Positions 38,607 through 41,808 of a stretch of DNA of 41,808 bases are shown here, in pieces. Numbering within the stretch: position 1 is the stretch's first letter; each line of letters begins with the position of its first letter. The position numbers and the translations under genes are program-made. The notes beneath the pieces are model-generated. The model was not told where the DNA came from. It searched no databases and worked only from the letters and a program-made list of their open reading frames with translations. Source of the DNA: Erythrobacteraceae bacterium (GTDB lineage: Bacteria; Pseudomonadota; Alphaproteobacteria; Sphingomonadales; Sphingomonadaceae); assembly GCA_027486035.1 (NCBI GenBank), contig JAIXPX010000028.1, forward strand, positions 1-41,808. The letters are read 5' to 3'.

Positions 38607-40421
38607 ATGGGTCAGCCTGTGCCGTTCGTCCTGCTTGATGATGCCCGCGCCGGGGACAGCGCCGCCGACGCGCTGCTTTACGAAGCCCCGCGCGCCCTGT
38701 TCGTCGCGCACCGGCCCGAGGAGGTCGATGCCGTTCTCGCCGCCGCCGAAGCCGCCCGGCGCAGGCAGGGCGGATCGCTGGCGGGCTATGTCGCCTACGA
38801 GGCAGGACTGGCGCTCGAGCCAAGGCTCGCCGGCCTCGCCGCCGCCCGCAGCGGAGCGGCCGGGCCGCTGGTGTGGCTCGGCCTGTTCGATGCGCCGCAC
38901 AGGATTGCCGCTGGCGAAGTCCCCAACTGGCTCGCCGACCGGGCGCAGGGGCCGGGCACGCTCGGCCCGATGGAGCCGCAGCTCTCCCCCGGCGGCTATG
39001 CGGCAGCCTTCGCCGCGCTCAAGGAAGCGATCCATGCCGGCGACATCTATCAGGCGAACCTCACCTACCCGCTTGCCGGATCCTTCCGCGGCGATCCGAC
39101 CGGGCTCTACGCCGCCCTGCGCACGGCGGCGAGCGCCGGTTATGGCGGGCTGATCTTCGACGGCGCGCACTGGCTCCTCAGCTTCTCGCCCGAGCTGTTC
39201 GTCGCGCTCAACGGCAAGGAGGCCAAGGTCAAGCCGATGAAGGGCACGCGTCCCCGCATGGCCGAGCCCGTCGCCGACGCCGCGATGGCTGAGGAACTCG
39301 CCAGCTCGGTCAAGGACCGCGCCGAGAACCTGATGATCGTCGACCTGATGCGGAACGACCTCTCGCGCGTTGCCGAGCCGGGCAGCGTCCATGTCGATGC
39401 GCCCTTCGCGGTCGAGAGCTATCCGACCGTGCACCAGATGGTCTCCACCGTGCGCGCCCGCCTCTCCCCAGGGCAGGGCGCCATGGAACTGGTGCGCGCG
39501 CTGTTCCCCTGCGGTTCGATCACCGGGGCGCCCAAGATTCGCGCGATGGAACTCCTCGCCGAGGTCGAGCGCGACGCGCGCGGCCCCTATTGCGGGGCGA
39601 TCGGGCGGATCGATGCCGACGGCAACGCCGCCTTCAACGTCGCCATCCGCACCCTGCGCCTGACGCCGGTGGAGAACGGACAGGGCAGCGCGGTGCTCGG
39701 CATCGGCTCGGCCATCGTCGCCGACAGCGAGGCCGACGCGGAGCGCCGCGAATGCGAGGTCAAGGCGGGCTTCCTACGCCGCGCCGCACCGGGGCTGACA
39801 GCACCGCACTGCGACCTCATCGAGACAATGCGCTTCGAGCCCGAAACCGGCATCGCGCTCCTCGAGGATCACCTCGCGCGGATGAAGGCGAGCGCGGCCA
39901 AGCTCGGTTTCACCTTCGATCGCCATGCCTTGCGCAACCAGATCCAGGCGCTGTGCTTCGAACTCGACGCGCCCGCCAAGGTCCGGCTGCTGGTCGCGCG
40001 CAGCGGCGCGAGCGCGCTCGAGACCGCGCCGCTCCCCGCGCCTTTCGCCGAGCCCGTGAAGGTCGCCGCGCTCCCCCATCCGCTCGATCCGTCCGACTGG
40101 CGGCTCGCGCACAAGACCTCCGACCGCGGCTTCTACGAGGACGCGCTGGCAGCGGCGCGCAGCCTCGGCGCGGCAGAGGCCGTGCTTGTCCGCGCCGACG
40201 GGCTGGTGACCGAGGGCGCCTGGACCAACGTCTTCGCCGAAGGGCCGGACGGCGTGCTGCTGACCCCTCCGGTGAACCTCGGCCTGCTCCCGGGCGTGCT
40301 GCGCGGGAGCCTGATCGCCGCGGGCAAGGCGCGCGAGGCGGAGCTGACGCTGGCCGACCTTGCGGGCGGCTTCCGGCTGGGCAATGCCGTGCGCGGCCTG
40401 GTGCCGGCAGTGCTGGTCTAG
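38607..40421 (+). CDS. pabB: Aminodeoxychorismate synthase component I fused to a class IV aminotransferase-type ADC lyase (PabB-PabC)
   Basis: A 604-residue fusion making 4-aminobenzoate for folate. Residues about 1-390 form the chorismate-binding PabB part with FSPELFVAL, KPMKGTRPR (catalytic Lys at 212, the 4-amino-4-deoxychorismate synthase position), VDLMRNDLSRVAEPG and CGSITGAPK. Residues about 395-604 form a PLP-dependent lyase domain with DLIETMRFEP, PLP lysine K503 (LAHKTSDRGFYEDAL), VTEGAWTNVF and a GLLPGVLRGSL block. One chain thus carries both the synthase and the lyase steps; the glutaminase PabA is elsewhere. ATG 38607 follows GGAGG at 5-6 bases. The parS site lies about 54 bases upstream. 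Confidence 0.94.
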   Translation: MGQPVPFVLLDDARAGDSAADALLYEAPRALFVAHRPEEVDAVLAAAEAARRRQGGSLAGYVAYEAGLALEPRLAGLAAARSGAAGPLVWLGLFDAPHRIAAGEVPNWLADRAQGPGTLGPMEPQLSPGGYAAAFAALKEAIHAGDIYQANLTYPLAGSFRGDPTGLYAALRTAASAGYGGLIFDGAHWLLSFSPELFVALNGKEAKVKPMKGTRPRMAEPVADAAMAEELASSVKDRAENLMIVDLMRNDLSRVAEPGSVHVDAPFAVESYPTVHQMVSTVRARLSPGQGAMELVRALFPCGSITGAPKIRAMELLAEVERDARGPYCGAIGRIDADGNAAFNVAIRTLRLTPVENGQGSAVLGIGSAIVADSEADAERRECEVKAGFLRRAAPGLTAPHCDLIETMRFEPETGIALLEDHLARMKASAAKLGFTFDRHALRNQIQALCFELDAPAKVRLLVARSGASALETAPLPAPFAEPVKVAALPHPLDPSDWRLAHKTSDRGFYEDALAAARSLGAAEAVLVRADGLVTEGAWTNVFAEGPDGVLLTPPVNLGLLPGVLRGSLIAAGKAREAELTLADLAGGFRLGNAVRGLVPAVLV

Positions 40422-40465
40422 CAAACCCCTTCGACAAGCAGAGGCCGAGCGGGTAACGCGCTCTC

Positions 40466-41128
40466 ATGCCTGATATCACGATCCTCTACGAAGACGGCGA
40501 GGCGCTGGTCATCGACAAGCCTGCCGGCCTACCGGTTGACCGCCCGCGCAAGGGCGGGGCGAGTCTCGAGGATCATCTTGAAGCGCTGAAGCTCGGCTTC
40601 CAGCGCCCGCCGGTCGCGGTGCACCGGCTTGATACCGACACCTCGGGGTGCCTGCTGCTGGCGCGCAATCCCAAGGCGCTGGCGCGCTTCAACCGCGCTT
40701 TCGAGGAACGCGCCGTGGGCAAGACCTACCTCGCCATTCTTGCGGGCCATCCGCCGGGGACCGGGGGCACGATCGAACTCGCCCTCGCCAAGATCAGCTC
40801 GGCGGAGAAGGGCTGGCGGATGATCGCGGCGAAAAAGGGCAAGCCGGCGGTCTCGCACTGGGAACTGGTGCGCGCGCTCGGCCCGCACAGCCTGATCCGC
40901 TTCCGCCCCGAGACCGGCCGCACGCACCAGCTGAGGGTGCACGCCCTGAAGGGCCTCGGCGCGCCGCTGCTCGGCGATCCGGTCTATGGTGCGGGCGCTG
41001 TGGCGGGGGCCCGGCGCACGATGCTCCACGCCGAGAGCCTCACCGTCACCCGGCCGGGCAAGACCCCGGTCGAGGCGCGCGCCCCGCTCCCGGCCGATTT
41101 CATCGCGTTCGGGGCGGGCGATGCATGA
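40466..41128 (+). CDS. RluA family pseudouridine synthase
   Basis: A 220-residue RNA pseudouridine synthase. The catalytic aspartate is D56 in HRLDTDTSGCLLLA. LVIDKPAGLPV near the N-terminus, VGKTYLAI and the RPETGRTHQLRVH block are all typical. There is no N-terminal S4 domain, so it belongs with the short RluA/TruC-like group, which acts on 23S rRNA or tRNA. The exact target uridine cannot be read from the sequence. Its stop lies inside the arfB start region: ATGCATGA contains the arfB start and this stop, an 8-base overlap, so the two are translationally coupled. Confidence 0.92.
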   Translation: MPDITILYEDGEALVIDKPAGLPVDRPRKGGASLEDHLEALKLGFQRPPVAVHRLDTDTSGCLLLARNPKALARFNRAFEERAVGKTYLAILAGHPPGTGGTIELALAKISSAEKGWRMIAAKKGKPAVSHWELVRALGPHSLIRFRPETGRTHQLRVHALKGLGAPLLGDPVYGAGAVAGARRTMLHAESLTVTRPGKTPVEARAPLPADFIAFGAGDA

Positions 41129-41552
41129 CGGGGACGCGCCCGAGCCTCTCGCCGCGCGGGCGCTGAGGCTCGCCAGCGAGAGCTTTCTTGCAGGCTCGGG
41201 CCCGGGCGGCCAGAACGCCAACAAGGTCGCCACCGAGGTCGAGCTCAGGGTCAATATCTATGCCCTGCGCCTCAGCCCCCCGGTCTTCGCGCGGCTGCGG
41301 GCGCTCGCGGGCGCGAAGCTGGCGGGAAACGGCGATCTTATCATCACCTCCAAGGCGCATCGCACCCAGGAGGCCAACCGGCAGGATGCGCGCGCCAAAC
41401 TCGCCGCGCTTATCGCCGAGGCCGAGGTCGAGCCCAAGCGGCGGGCGAAAACCCGCCTCAACCGGGTCGGCAAGGCCGAGCGCCTGAAGGTCAAGAAGGC
41501 GCGCGGTACGGTCAAGGCCAATCGCGGCAAGCCCCGCGCCGGGGACTGGTGA
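41121..41552 (+). CDS. arfB: Alternative ribosome-rescue factor / peptidyl-tRNA hydrolase ArfB
   Basis: A 143-residue GGQ protein that frees ribosomes stalled at the end of mRNAs lacking a stop codon, a back-up for tmRNA. The catalytic GGQ is G29-G30-Q31 in GSGPGGQNANKV. The C-terminal tail is strongly basic (KRRAKTRLNRVGKAERLKVKKARG), as needed to enter the empty mRNA channel. ATG 41121 starts inside the pseudouridine synthase gene (8-base overlap). Length and tail match the YaeJ/ICT1 family and not release factors RF1/RF2, which are much longer. A strong intrinsic terminator follows at 41599. Confidence 0.94.
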   Translation: MHDGDAPEPLAARALRLASESFLAGSGPGGQNANKVATEVELRVNIYALRLSPPVFARLRALAGAKLAGNGDLIITSKAHRTQEANRQDARAKLAALIAEAEVEPKRRAKTRLNRVGKAERLKVKKARGTVKANRGKPRAGDW

Positions 41553-41598
41553 GGCTCCGCAGGCTGTCGCCTTGACTTTTCCCCGTGAATCGGCGAGA

Positions 41599-41653
41599 GG
41601 CGCGCCCGTGTGCGGTGTGCCGGCCAAGTCCGGGCGCGCCGCGTTTGTTTTTT
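41599..41653 (+). terminator. Intrinsic terminator after arfB
   Basis: A perfect 10-bp stem GGCGCGCCCG/CGGGCGCGCC (41599-41608 and 41631-41640) with a 22-base loop is followed by GCG and the tract TTTGTTTTTT (41644-41653). It ends the transcript of the pseudouridine synthase and arfB. The 50 bases that remain before rpmG must hold its promoter; I cannot fix the boxes. Confidence 0.85.
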
Positions 41654-41703
41654 GACGCCCGTGTGCAGCATCCTGCGGGCCGACCAGTCGACAGGAAACC
41701 GCC

Positions 41704-41808
41704 ATGGCGAAGCCCACCACCGTCAAGATCCGCCTCGTCTCGAGCGAGGGCACCGGCTTCTTCTACGTGACCAAGAAGAACCCGCGCAACATCACCGAGA
41801 AGATGAGC
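41704..41808 (+). CDS. rpmG: 50S ribosomal protein L33, N-terminal part (3' end outside window)
   Basis: The first 35 residues of L33, a small protein of the large ribosomal subunit near the E site. [20 protein letters not shown], the following YVTKKNPRN block and ITEKMS match the alphaproteobacterial form without the zinc-binding CxxC pair, so this copy looks zinc-independent. AGGAAA lies about 7 bases before ATG 41704. The window ends inside the gene, about 20 residues before the expected stop of this roughly 55-residue protein. Confidence 0.94.
   Translation, partial: MAKPTTVKIRLVSSEGTGFFYVTKKNPRNITEKMS

Noticed and set aside
41651..41680. Sigma70 promoter starting at TTGACG for rpmG
   Set aside because: The -35-like word is part of the terminator T-tract, and no acceptable -10 lies 16-18 bases downstream.

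Overview
The window is a high-GC, densely coded stretch of chromosome from an alphaproteobacterium, most probably a sphingomonad-type organism (order Sphingomonadales, Erythrobacter/Porphyrobacter/Sphingomonas-like). This is judged from protein style and gene content: two large TonB-dependent receptors, a leucine-degradation dehydrogenase/carboxylase pair, a DUF2157/GDYXXLXY pair, a MidA-type methyltransferase next to lgt, and an L33 protein of alphaproteobacterial type. The assignment rests on pattern recognition, not on a database search. I see no phage, integrase, insertion sequence, CRISPR array, rRNA or tRNA gene. Nearly everything is core or near-core chromosome.

Layout. 1-3489 (+): the 3' part of gyrB, an AI-2E-type membrane transporter, an unassigned membrane protein and an NTF2-like protein. 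3493-9054 (-): isovaleryl-CoA dehydrogenase, a small membrane protein and the methylcrotonyl-CoA carboxylase beta subunit (leucine catabolism), then a PlsC-type acyltransferase overlapping a DUF1295 membrane enzyme and a TetR regulator. 9168-11488 (+): an osmoprotectant-type ABC importer made of an ATPase and a fused permease/binding protein. 11609-14219 (-): lgt, a MidA-like methyltransferase and a small secreted DUF2147 protein. 14413-21365 (+): an acyl-CoA synthetase, glnD and a TonB receptor. 21460-22613 (-): yggS and an unknown protein. 22636-28364 (+): a ThiE-like protein, ftsK and a second TonB receptor. 28420-31269 (-): pstS, DUF2157 and GDYXXLXY proteins. 31478-33217 (+): a membrane GGDEF diguanylate cyclase. 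33237-35866 (-): a secreted S9 oligopeptidase and a thioesterase. 36006-41808 (+): aminopeptidase P, a VOC protein, a fused pabB-pabC, an RluA-type pseudouridine synthase, arfB and the start of rpmG.

The most informative non-coding signals are: a perfect 16-bp parS centromere site (38538-38553), which suggests an origin-proximal location; a Pho-box match between pstS and the diguanylate cyclase; a sigma70-like ftsK promoter with two GANTC (CcrM) sites in its spacer; an 87-89 bp hairpin with 36-bp arms after ftsK; operator-like palindromes before the first TonB receptor and before the VOC gene; three REP-doublet-like elements; and two hairpins that cover translation starts. No clearly new multi-gene system stands out. 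The best candidates for new biology are these regulatory and structural DNA elements, an unassigned membrane protein that looks like an M50B-type fold without its catalytic motif, and a divergent ThiE-like protein.
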